From Candidatus Palauibacter poriticola (GTDB lineage: Bacteria; Gemmatimonadota; Gemmatimonadetes; Palauibacterales; Palauibacteraceae): 64,000 nt of DNA. The position numbers and the translations under genes are program-made. Shown here in pieces: positions 10,661 to 19,147 of the stretch. The notes beneath the pieces were generated by a model. That model was not told the DNA's origin, searched no databases, and saw only the letters and a list, made by a program, of their open reading frames with translations. Where the stretch lies: assembly GCA_012270965.1 (NCBI GenBank), contig JAAXHJ010000020.1, positions 1-64,000 on the forward strand. Reading direction: 5' to 3'. Within the stretch, counting starts at the first letter, position 1, and each line of letters opens with the position of its first letter.

Positions 10661-10722
10661 CCGTGGCAAACCCCCGCGTCAGCGCCGCTCGAACGCAGCG
10701 GGTTTTCGCCACGGGCTGCCAG
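10661..10722 (+). repeat. Dispersed palindromic element, copy B (most complete)
   Basis: CCGTGGCAAACCCCCGCGTCAGCGCCGCTCGAACGCAGCGGGTTTTCGCCACGGGCTGCC; arms GTGGCRAA-CCCGC / GCGGGTTTTCGCCAC pair. Confidence 0.75.
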
Positions 10723-10756
10723 GTTCCGGTTTCCCGTGGGCGGGATCCGCGGCGCC

Positions 10757-12532
10757 ATGCGGATCGTCGGGCTCCTGGTGGGGTGTTGCGGCGCCCAGCT
10801 TCTGACCGGCGCGGAGGCGGCCGGTCAGGCATCCGCAGCTTCGGAGCAGCGCGCGGTGGCGCGCGCGGAGCGCCTCCGCGCGAGCGGACGGGCCGCGGAA
10901 GCCGCATCCGCCCTGCGCGAGCACTTGGCGCGCGCACCCGCGTCGCCGGGTGCGCTCGCGCTGCTCGGAGAACTGGCGCTGGAGTCGGGTGAGGCGGCCG
11001 CCCTCGTGCCATACGCCGAAGCCGCCGTCGCCGCGGCCCCCGGCGAGGCGGTCGCCCGGCTGTGGTGGGTGCGGGGGCTGACCGGTGCGGGGATGCTCGA
11101 TTCGGCCCTCGCCGTGAGCGATCACTGGTTGAGGGAGGCCCCTCGACTCTCCGCGGCGCGCCTGGCCCGCGCCGATGTCCAGCTCGCGGCGGGGGACTCC
11201 GCGGGCGCGATCCGGACCCTCAACGACGCGGCGGACCCTGACGGGGAACTCCTCGTGCGCTTCGCCGGCCTCCTCGTTGCGGTTGGCGACGAGGATCGCC
11301 TGGCCGCGGCTTGGGTCGGGCTGCTCGCCCTCGCGCCGCCGGCGACGGACGAGGTGGAAGCGGGCCTGCGCACGGCCGAGGCCGAAGGACCGGGGGCCCG
11401 CGCGACCTCCTTTGAGCGGCTGCGCGCGCGTCTGGCCGGCCGGCGGGACGGGGCAACCCGGGCCGGGGCTATCGTCGCGCTGCGCTTGGGGCGCGCGGAG
11501 GCCGCGCGGGCGTTGGCCGAGGCCGCGCCGACGCCGGACGATTCGGAGGCGGTCGCATTCCTGCGCGAGTACGTGCGCGAAGCGGAGGCGGCGGAGCTTC
11601 CCGGCGAGGTCGCCTGGTCCGCGGGGCGGCTCGCCGGACTGAGCGCGCGACCCGTGGACCGCCTGCGCTGGCTCGCGCTCTCCGGCGACGAGGCGCTGGC
11701 CGCGGGGGATACCGCGTCGGCGCGCCGGGTGCTCGAGGAGCTGTTGCGGGAGAGCGCCCCGGGCGACGGTCCTCACCAACGGGCGTCACGCCGCCTGTTC
11801 GAGCTTCTTGCGGCCAACCCCGCTTCGCTGGATGAGGCGGCCTCGGTGCTCGCCCGCTATGTGAGGCAGTATCCGGACTCCGCGACGGTCGAGGCCGGGC
11901 TGCGGGGAAACCTCGCGCTGGGGCACGCCCGGGCGGGTGATCTCGGCACGGCGGAGACGCTGGTGGCCGACGCGCGGAAACGGATTCGCGTCGCCTCGTC
12001 GGGGCGGCTCGACGCCGCGGCGGCTCGGCTGGCGCTGTACGCGGGCCGGCCCGATTCCGCGCGCGAGCGGGCGAGCCGGAGCGTCCGCGAGGCGGAGATC
12101 GGAGCGGCGGAACGGACGCGCCGCCTGCGGCTGCTCACTCTGGTGCAGGCGGCGGACACGGCGGAGATCCGCATCGCGGGCACCGCCGCGCTCGGCCTCC
12201 TCGCCTCTCCGGAGGCGTTCGACCCCGGGCCGGCACTCCGCGACCTCGCCGGCCACCCGGCGTCGCGCGGCCGTTCCGTCGTCCTGGGCTTCCTCGCGGA
12301 CGAGACCGCCGCAGCCGGACGGGCCCGTATCGCCGGCGCTCTGCGGCGGCAGATCGTCGTTCAGCACCCGGAAAGCCCCGAGGCCCCGGCAGCCCTTCTG
12401 GACCTCGCGCGCGCCTCCGATCCCGCCGACGCCGCTGCCTGGCTGGAACAACTGATCGTGGCGTATCCGCGCAGCGCCCTGGCACCGGTCGCGCGCCGCA
12501 TGCTCGCCGAACTCGATGGAGGAGGCCGATGA
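10757..12532 (+). CDS. Tetratricopeptide-repeat secreted/periplasmic protein
   Basis: MRIVGLLVGCCGAQLLTGAEAAGQA signal; TPR-like A/L-rich repeats (RLRASGRAAEAASALREHLARAPASPGALALLGELAL). Confidence 0.75.
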   Translation: MRIVGLLVGCCGAQLLTGAEAAGQASAASEQRAVARAERLRASGRAAEAASALREHLARAPASPGALALLGELALESGEAAALVPYAEAAVAAAPGEAVARLWWVRGLTGAGMLDSALAVSDHWLREAPRLSAARLARADVQLAAGDSAGAIRTLNDAADPDGELLVRFAGLLVAVGDEDRLAAAWVGLLALAPPATDEVEAGLRTAEAEGPGARATSFERLRARLAGRRDGATRAGAIVALRLGRAEAARALAEAAPTPDDSEAVAFLREYVREAEAAELPGEVAWSAGRLAGLSARPVDRLRWLALSGDEALAAGDTASARRVLEELLRESAPGDGPHQRASRRLFELLAANPASLDEAASVLARYVRQYPDSATVEAGLRGNLALGHARAGDLGTAETLVADARKRIRVASSGRLDAAAARLALYAGRPDSARERASRSVREAEIGAAERTRRLRLLTLVQAADTAEIRIAGTAALGLLASPEAFDPGPALRDLAGHPASRGRSVVLGFLADETAAAGRARIAGALRRQIVVQHPESPEAPAALLDLARASDPADAAAWLEQLIVAYPRSALAPVARRMLAELDGGGR

Positions 12533-13875
12533 GGGCCGAGATGAAACGACGCGGCCTTCACCGCCGCCTCGCGCGCCACCGCCCCGTGCGCCACCACCGC
12601 CCCGTGCGCCACCACCGCTTTGCGCGCGGCCTCGCGCTGGCGGGTCTCGCCTCGCTGGCGGGCGCATCGGGGCTAGGGGGCCAGCTTCTCGTCCCCATGG
12701 ACCGCGAACAGGAGAACCACCTCAAAGCCTACGGCTATGCTTTCGGCATCCTCTCCGAGGGCCAATCGGCCGAATGGCTCCTGAATTACCGCGCCGGATC
12801 CTTTCTCGTGCCGGACGTCCCGTCCAACCGTCGGCGAGCCGCGCTCATGGGCGTAACCGTAGAGACGATCGACGGATCCGACGTGGCGAGGATCCGCCGC
12901 GAGATCGAGACGCGGAACATGGAGACCGTGCCCCTGGAGAAGGCGCCCACGATCGCCGTCTACACGCCGCCCAACAGTTCCCCGTGGGACGATGCCGTGA
13001 CCATGGCGCTCGAATACGCCGAGATCCCCTATGAGCGGATCTGGGACCGGGAGGTCCTTTCCGAGGAACTCGAGAACTTCGACTGGCTGCACCTTCACCA
13101 CGAGGACTTCACGGGGCAGTATTCGAAGTTCTATCTAACGCATGCTTCCGCGGCCTGGATGCAGGAGGAAGTCGCCCGCAACGAGGCGGTCGCCCGCGAA
13201 CTCGGATATCCGAACGTCCCGGCCCTGAAGAAGGCCGTCGCGGCCCGGCTGCGGAGCTACGTCGAGGGCGGCGGTTTCCTATTCGCGATGTGCACGGCGA
13301 CGGAGACGCTGGAACTGGCCCTCGCCGCGGCGGAGATCGACATCGCGGCCTCCTTCGCGGATGGATCGCCTCCCGATGCCGCGGCGAGCGACAAGCTCCA
13401 CTGGCCGGACGCGCTCGCATTCCGCGACGCCGTGCTCGTGACGGACCCCACGCTCAGCGCGTTCAGCGATATCGACGGGCACCAGGTGAACACCCCGTGG
13501 AGGGTCGATCTCGGCAGCTTCTCGCTGTTCGAGTTCAGCGCCAAATTCGATCCGGTTCCCGCCATGCTCACCCAGAACCATCGGCGCGTGCTGCCCGACT
13601 TCTACGGCCTCACGACGACGTTCCGGAAGGAACGCCTCAAGCCGGGGGTCACCGTGCTTGCGGAGGAGGATGCGCGCGGACGCGTGAAGTATCTCCACGG
13701 AAGCTTCGGCGAGGGCACGTTCACGTACCTCGGGGGACACGATCCGGAAGACCCCCGCCACCTGATCGGCGACGCCCCGACGGATCTGGACCTCCACCGG
13801 CACTCCGCCGGCTATCGGCTCATCCTCAACAACGTCCTCTTCCCGGCCGCGAAGAAGAAGAAGCTCATCACATGA
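12529..13875 (+). CDS. Hypothetical protein resembling a family annotated as 'asparagine synthetase B'; glutaminase-fold-like
   Basis: LLVPMDREQENHLKAYGYAFGILSEGQSAEWLLNYRAGSFL and YVEGGGFLFAMCTATETL (nucleophile-elbow-like Cys); start ATG 12541 also possible. Confidence 0.65.
   Translation: MRAEMKRRGLHRRLARHRPVRHHRPVRHHRFARGLALAGLASLAGASGLGGQLLVPMDREQENHLKAYGYAFGILSEGQSAEWLLNYRAGSFLVPDVPSNRRRAALMGVTVETIDGSDVARIRREIETRNMETVPLEKAPTIAVYTPPNSSPWDDAVTMALEYAEIPYERIWDREVLSEELENFDWLHLHHEDFTGQYSKFYLTHASAAWMQEEVARNEAVARELGYPNVPALKKAVAARLRSYVEGGGFLFAMCTATETLELALAAAEIDIAASFADGSPPDAAASDKLHWPDALAFRDAVLVTDPTLSAFSDIDGHQVNTPWRVDLGSFSLFEFSAKFDPVPAMLTQNHRRVLPDFYGLTTTFRKERLKPGVTVLAEEDARGRVKYLHGSFGEGTFTYLGGHDPEDPRHLIGDAPTDLDLHRHSAGYRLILNNVLFPAAKKKKLIT
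12573..12619 (+). repeat. 18-bp tandem repeat in coding N-terminus (about 2.5 units)
   Basis: CGCCACC(ACC)GCCCCGTG CGCCACCACCGCCCCGTG CGCCACCACCG encoding RHRPVRHHRPVRHHR. Confidence 0.8.
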
Positions 13876-13960
13876 GGGCTCCGCCCCGGACGGAGGGCCG
13901 GTCCGACGGCCACGACGCGAGACCCGTCAGGCGCGGGACTGCGGCCGGCGGGTAGCTCCG

Positions 13961-14851
13961 GTGTCCCGTACCGGGTACGCGGGCCTTGCCGAGCGGAGAC
14001 GCGAACGCGAGCGCTCCCAGCGTCGGACGCTGGCGATGGGGCTCCTCGCCTCGGTGCTCCTCCACGTTCTCCTCCTGGTCGTGGCGGGCGGCGTCCGGGT
14101 CGAGTCGCTCCCCTTCAACCTTCCCCCCCTCGAGACCGTGCCCGCGCCCGACGCCCTCGTCGTGGTCGAGATTGCGCCCACGCTGCCCGAGGATCTTCCC
14201 GAGGATCCCCGCCCCGAACCGCTGCCGCCGGAGGAGGAGTCCCCGGATGTCGAACCCGAGCCGGAGGATGAAGAGGAGGAGGAACCGGAAGGGGAGGAGG
14301 AAGCGGTCGGGGAGGGAGATCCGCTCCCGGTAGACCCGGGCCTGATCGTTGCCGGCCAGCCCACGCCGCCGGAGGCGCCGCGCGGACGGACCAACGCCTC
14401 GCGGCTCAGGCTCAGGTTCAGCGACCCGCGCCTGTGGTTCGACCCGCAGTCCCCCCGGCTCATCGGGGAGAGGCTCGTCCAGTTCGCCCGGGCGGACAGC
14501 GCGGTGAGAGCGATCCTCCGCGACTGGCTCGACAGTCTCCAGCTCGAAGACGCCGCGCGGCGCCGCGCGCGCGACTGGACCTTCGAGCGTGACGGGGAGC
14601 GGTGGGGGTTCTCCGAGCAGGGGATCCACCTCGGCGACGTCACGATCCCCATTCCCATCGGGTTCGCTCCCACCGGGCCCCAGAGGCGGGCCTACGAACA
14701 GGCGATCCGCGACCTGACGGCCATCCAGATCCAGAACCTTCGCGACGACGTGGAGGCCGCCGCCGCCGCGGCGCGGGCCCGCATGCGTGAGCGCTCCGAG
14801 GAGGAGGCCCGCCGCCGCGGCGACACCCTGCGCGTCCGCCGACCTCCGTAA
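13961..14851 (+). CDS. TonB-like single-TM protein with Pro/Glu-rich periplasmic stretch
   Basis: LLASVLLHVLLLVVAGGV TM followed by PLPPEEESPDVEPEPEDEEEEEPEGEEE; function of C-terminus unknown. Confidence 0.65.
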   Translation: MSRTGYAGLAERRRERERSQRRTLAMGLLASVLLHVLLLVVAGGVRVESLPFNLPPLETVPAPDALVVVEIAPTLPEDLPEDPRPEPLPPEEESPDVEPEPEDEEEEEPEGEEEAVGEGDPLPVDPGLIVAGQPTPPEAPRGRTNASRLRLRFSDPRLWFDPQSPRLIGERLVQFARADSAVRAILRDWLDSLQLEDAARRRARDWTFERDGERWGFSEQGIHLGDVTIPIPIGFAPTGPQRRAYEQAIRDLTAIQIQNLRDDVEAAAAAARARMRERSEEEARRRGDTLRVRRPP

Positions 14852-14852
14852 G

Positions 14853-14918
14853 AGCCCTGTGGGCAAGACTCCGCGTCAGCGCCGCTCGAACGCAGCGGGC
14901 TATGGCGCTGGCCGCCGT
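14853..14918 (+). repeat. Dispersed palindromic element, copy C
   Basis: AGCCCTGTGGGCAAGACTCCGCGTCAGCGCCGCTCGAACGCAGCGGGCTATGGCGCTGGC. Confidence 0.7.
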
Positions 14919-14928
14919 AGCCGCGTGG

Positions 14929-14957
14929 TTCCGAACGTGCGGTGCCTCCGTTAGACT
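14929..14957 (+). promoter_or_regulatory. Putative sigma70-like promoter upstream of valS
   Basis: TTCCGA-17 nt-TAGACT, about 90 nt upstream of the TTG start. Confidence 0.35.
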
Positions 14958-15047
14958 GAGCCGCGGCCCGGACGCCGGGGGATCTCCTCCCGGTCACCGG
15001 CGCTTCTTCCGCTTCCGATACCGCAACCGTCAGTCAGGAGCCGCCCC

Positions 15048-17738
15048 TTGGGTGACTCTCAACCATCCACCGAGCTTTCGTCCCGTTACGATCCCGCGGG
15101 GCTCGAACAGCCGATGTACGAGCGCTGGGTCGACGCGGGGCTGTTTCACGTGCCGGCCGCGGAGGTCGAGCGGCCCTACGTGATCGTGATCCCCCCGCCC
15201 AACGTCACCGCCGCGCTGCACATGGGTCACGGGCTCAACAACACGCTTCAGGATGTCCTCATCCGGCGGCGGCGGATGCAGGGGTACGACGCCCTCTGGG
15301 TGCCGGGCACGGATCACGCCGGGATCGCGACGCAGAACGTCGTGGAGCGGCGGCTGCGCGGGGATGGGCTCACCCGCTTCGACCTCGGGCGGGACGCGTT
15401 CGTCGAGCGCGTGTGGGAGTGGGTCGGCGAGTACGGGGGGCGGATCATCGACCAGTTGCGCACCATCGGGTGCTCCTGCGACTGGGAGCGGACGCGGTTC
15501 ACGCTCGACGAGGGACTCTCCAACGCGGTGCGCGAGGTCTTCGTCCGTCTCTACGAGAAGGGCCTCATCTACCGCGCCCGCTACATTATCAATTGGTGTC
15601 CCCGCTGCCGCACCGCGCTCTCGAACGAGGAGGCGGAGCACCGCGACCTGGATGGCGGGCTCTACCGCGTGAAGTACGCACTGGCGGACGGCGGCCATGT
15701 GGAGGTCGCGACGACCCGGCCGGAGACGATGCTGGGCGACACGGGGCTCGCGGTGTCTCCGGAGGACGCGCGGTACGCGGACCTCGTCGGCCGGGAGGCC
15801 GAGCTGCCCTTGGTCGGGCGGCGTCTCCCGATCGTGGCGGACGAACACGTTGATCCGGAATTCGGGTCGGGCGTGGTGAAGGTCACGCCCGCGCACGATC
15901 CGAACGACTTCGAGATCGGCCGGCGCCACGGTCTCGAGGCGCTCGATGTGATGACGGACGGGGGGGCGATGAACGACGCCGTCCCGGAAGCCTATCGCGG
16001 CCTCGACCGCTTCGAGGCGCGCCGCCGCGTGGTGGCGGACCTCGAGGCGGGCGGCTGGCTCGTGGGCGTGGAGGCCCATGCCCACGCCGTCGGGCGGTGC
16101 TACCGCTGCGACACCGTCGTCGAGCCGCGGCTGAGCCTCCAGTGGTTCGTGCGCATGAAGCCCCTCGCGGAGCCGGGGCTGGCGGCCTACGAGGACGGAG
16201 AACTCCGCTTTCACCCGCCGCGATTCGGTCGCGTATACCGCAACTGGATGGAGAACATCCGCGACTGGTGCATCAGCCGGCAGCTGTGGTGGGGACACCG
16301 GATTCCCGTCTGGTATTGCGATGCCGCCGACTGCGGCGAGCAGGTCGTCTCCACCGAGGACCCGGACGATTGCCCCGCCTGCGGAGGCGAGTTGCGTCAG
16401 GACGAGGACGTGCTCGATACCTGGTTCAGTTCGTGGTTGTGGCCCTTCTCGACGCTGGGCTGGCCGGAACGGACGGGGGACCTCCGGTCGTTCTATCCGA
16501 CAGCGACGCTCGTCACGGCGCCCGAGATCCTCTTCTTCTGGGTGGCCCGCATGATCATGGCGGGCTTCGAGTTCATGGGAGCTTTGCCGTTCACCGATGT
16601 CCTGCTGAACGGAACCGTCCGGGACCACCTCGGCCGACGCATGTCGAAATCACTCGGGAACGGGATAGATCCCTTGGAAGTTGTTGATCTGTATGGTGCT
16701 GACGCCATGCGGTTCACGCTCGTTCGAGGGTCTCCGCTCGGCACCGACATCCAGTTGGACTACGAGAATCTGGAAGCGGCGTTCCGGCCCGGGCGCAACT
16801 TCGCGAACAAGATCTGGAACGCGGCGCGGTTCGCGCTGCCGCACGCGCGCTGGGACGGCGCGCGGGGCGCACCCGAGCCGGGGGCGCTCGCGGATCGGTG
16901 GATCCGAAGCCGCCTCGCGCGGGTAGCGGGCGAGATGGACGCCGCATACGAAGGCTATCGTCTGCACGAGGCCGCGGAGGCCGGCCACTCGTTCGTGTGG
17001 GGAGACTTCTGCGATTGGTACTTGGAGTTGGCGAAGCACCGGCTGACCGGGGGCGGCGAGCCGGGCCGGGAGGTGGGACAGACGCTGACGCTCGTGATGC
17101 GCGGCTGGCTTTCCCTCCTCCATCCGATCGTGCCGTTCGTCACGGAGGCGATCGCGGCGAGGTTGCCGGACGCGGACGCCGCGGGATCGCTCGTCACGGG
17201 ACCGTGGCCGGAATGCCCCGAGGACTGGATCGATCCCGATGCTGAGGCGGGGATCGAGGCGCTCCGTGAGTTTGTGGGGGCCGCTCGGACGCTGCGCGCG
17301 GAATACCGCGTGGAGCCGGGCACCCGTGTAAGGGTCCGGGTGACGGACGCTTCGCCGGCGCTGCGGTCGGCTCTCGCCGAGGAGAAGGGAAGCGTCGCGC
17401 GCCTGGCGGGGTTGTCCGGGATCGACTGGGCCGCGGCGGGCGCGGGCGCGTCGTCCGCGGATGGTGCCGGGGCGCACGCCGTGCTCCGTTCGGGCGGAGA
17501 ACTCTTCCTTCCGTTGGAAGGGGTCATCGACTTGGAGACCGAACGCCGGCGCATCCGCGCGGAGCTGGAACGTACGGCCGATCTGCTCGCGCGGAGCCGC
17601 GGGAAGCTCGACAACGCGGGCTTTCTGGGTAACGCGCCCGAGGAAGTCATTGCACGGGAGCGGGAGAAGGTGACGTCGCTCGGGGAACAGCGAACCCGCC
17701 TTGAGGAGAAGCTCCGATCGCTGGGGACGAGGGTCTGA
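15048..17738 (+). CDS. valS: Valyl-tRNA synthetase
   Basis: 896 aa; PPPNVTAALHMGHGLNNTLQD (HIGH), RMSKSLGNGIDPLE (KMSKS), C-terminal coiled coil; TTG start. Confidence 0.97.
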   Translation: MGDSQPSTELSSRYDPAGLEQPMYERWVDAGLFHVPAAEVERPYVIVIPPPNVTAALHMGHGLNNTLQDVLIRRRRMQGYDALWVPGTDHAGIATQNVVERRLRGDGLTRFDLGRDAFVERVWEWVGEYGGRIIDQLRTIGCSCDWERTRFTLDEGLSNAVREVFVRLYEKGLIYRARYIINWCPRCRTALSNEEAEHRDLDGGLYRVKYALADGGHVEVATTRPETMLGDTGLAVSPEDARYADLVGREAELPLVGRRLPIVADEHVDPEFGSGVVKVTPAHDPNDFEIGRRHGLEALDVMTDGGAMNDAVPEAYRGLDRFEARRRVVADLEAGGWLVGVEAHAHAVGRCYRCDTVVEPRLSLQWFVRMKPLAEPGLAAYEDGELRFHPPRFGRVYRNWMENIRDWCISRQLWWGHRIPVWYCDAADCGEQVVSTEDPDDCPACGGELRQDEDVLDTWFSSWLWPFSTLGWPERTGDLRSFYPTATLVTAPEILFFWVARMIMAGFEFMGALPFTDVLLNGTVRDHLGRRMSKSLGNGIDPLEVVDLYGADAMRFTLVRGSPLGTDIQLDYENLEAAFRPGRNFANKIWNAARFALPHARWDGARGAPEPGALADRWIRSRLARVAGEMDAAYEGYRLHEAAEAGHSFVWGDFCDWYLELAKHRLTGGGEPGREVGQTLTLVMRGWLSLLHPIVPFVTEAIAARLPDADAAGSLVTGPWPECPEDWIDPDAEAGIEALREFVGAARTLRAEYRVEPGTRVRVRVTDASPALRSALAEEKGSVARLAGLSGIDWAAAGAGASSADGAGAHAVLRSGGELFLPLEGVIDLETERRRIRAELERTADLLARSRGKLDNAGFLGNAPEEVIAREREKVTSLGEQRTRLEEKLRSLGTRV

Positions 17739-17818
17739 CGGGGGCCGGGGCCGGAGCCTCCGGGCGGGGGCCGGGAGCCCGCGAGCGACTGGTCGCGCTC
17801 GTAGCCGACGGGAGGCTC

Positions 17819-19147
17819 GTGGCGGGGGCGGTGGCCTTCCTCACCATGCTCGCATGCGCGCGGGAGATGCCTCCGCCGGGTGCGCGGCCGGACGAAGTCC
17901 CGCCATCCATTGTCCGCATCCGTCCCGCGCCGGATTCGACCGTCATCGACTTCGACGGCGCGCTCGAAATCCGTTTCAGCGAACCCGTGCGGATCCCGAA
18001 CGGCCTCGCCAGAGAGATGTTCGTCAGCCCGATGGAGACGTACGAGGCGGAGACGGGGTTCTCGGATCTGCGTCTTCGGCCGGAGGACGGGTGGCGGGAC
18101 GGCGTCGCGTACTGTTTCACGATCCCGACCGATGGGATCAACGACCTCTTGCGCAACGGGATGGAAGTCCCGGTCGAGTTCTGCTTCTTTACGGGAGAGG
18201 AGATCCCGCATACGCAGGTCGAGGGAGAGGTGATCGACGCGCTGACGGGTCAGCCGCTGCAGGAGGCGCGGGTCATCTTCTGGGCGGGTCCGGATTCCAT
18301 CCCGTACGGCGCGATCTCGGACAGCGCCGGGAGGTTCGTGGCGCGCGGCTTGCCGCCGGGCGAGTACGAGGCCTTCGGATTCGTCGACGGCAATCGCAAT
18401 CTGATTCCCGATCGCGACATCGAGTCCCACGACAGCGCCTCCGTGGCCGCCTCGCCGGAGACCCCGGTGGAGTTGAGGTTCGTCCTGGTGGCGCCGGATA
18501 CGACGCCGCCGCTGCTGGCTCGCGCGCTCGTCGTGGGGAGCGAGACCGTGCAGCTCGAATTCGATGACTATCTCCTCAATCCTCAGCCGGAGGAGCCCGG
18601 GATCGCCCTTCAGGACTCGGCGACGAATGAAGCGCTGGAGATCGTGGGCAGCCTCATCGGTTCGGCCGACGAGGTGAGGTTCCCTCTCGACTCCGCAGCG
18701 CTGGCGGACTCCATTGCGGCAGCGGATTCCGCCGCCGGAGCCGACTCGGCGGCGCTCGGCGACTCCGCCGCGGTCGAAGCGCCGAGCCCGGATTCGGCCG
18801 GGGCCGCGGTCTCCGACTCCGTCGCGGAGGAGGACCCCGTTCTTCCTTCGAGGTTTATCACGGTGCGACTGGCGGCGGCGCTCGACTCCGGCACGTACCG
18901 CGTTTCGGTCACGGGCGTGGTGAACCTGCGCCGCCTCGCGGGAGGGGGCGATACGTCCTTTGTGGCCGAGCCGGAACCCCCGTCCGGCGACTCGGTTGCC
19001 GAGCCGGACTCGGCGGCGTTGGCGGATACGCTCGGGGCGCCGCCGGACACGCTCGGGGCGCCGCCGGACACGCTCGCAAGGGGCGCCCTGCGCGGCGCCC
19101 GAGGGGCCCGGTCGCCCGGTCTCAGAGCGAGGAGGCGGCGCGCATGA
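17819..19147 (+). CDS. Ig-like / carboxypeptidase-regulatory-like domain lipoprotein
   Basis: Lipobox-like LTMLAC; PPSIVRIRPAPDSTVIDFDGALEIRFSEPV (SbsA Ig-like pattern); GEVIDALTGQPLQEARVIFW...GRFVARGLPPGEYEAFGFVDGNRN (CarboxypepD_reg-like). Confidence 0.75.
   Translation: MAGAVAFLTMLACAREMPPPGARPDEVPPSIVRIRPAPDSTVIDFDGALEIRFSEPVRIPNGLAREMFVSPMETYEAETGFSDLRLRPEDGWRDGVAYCFTIPTDGINDLLRNGMEVPVEFCFFTGEEIPHTQVEGEVIDALTGQPLQEARVIFWAGPDSIPYGAISDSAGRFVARGLPPGEYEAFGFVDGNRNLIPDRDIESHDSASVAASPETPVELRFVLVAPDTTPPLLARALVVGSETVQLEFDDYLLNPQPEEPGIALQDSATNEALEIVGSLIGSADEVRFPLDSAALADSIAAADSAAGADSAALGDSAAVEAPSPDSAGAAVSDSVAEEDPVLPSRFITVRLAAALDSGTYRVSVTGVVNLRRLAGGGDTSFVAEPEPPSGDSVAEPDSAALADTLGAPPDTLGAPPDTLARGALRGARGARSPGLRARRRRA
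19025..19078 (+). repeat. 21-bp tandem repeat in C-terminal coding region
   Basis: GATACGCTCGGGGCGCCGCCG GACACGCTCGGGGCGCCGCCG GACACGCTCGCAAG encoding DTLGAPPDTLGAPPDTLA. Confidence 0.85.

Noticed and set aside
8563-10758. 731-aa minus-strand R/L-rich ORF
   Set aside because: Antisense shadow of the coiled-coil region of the DUF4175-like protein.
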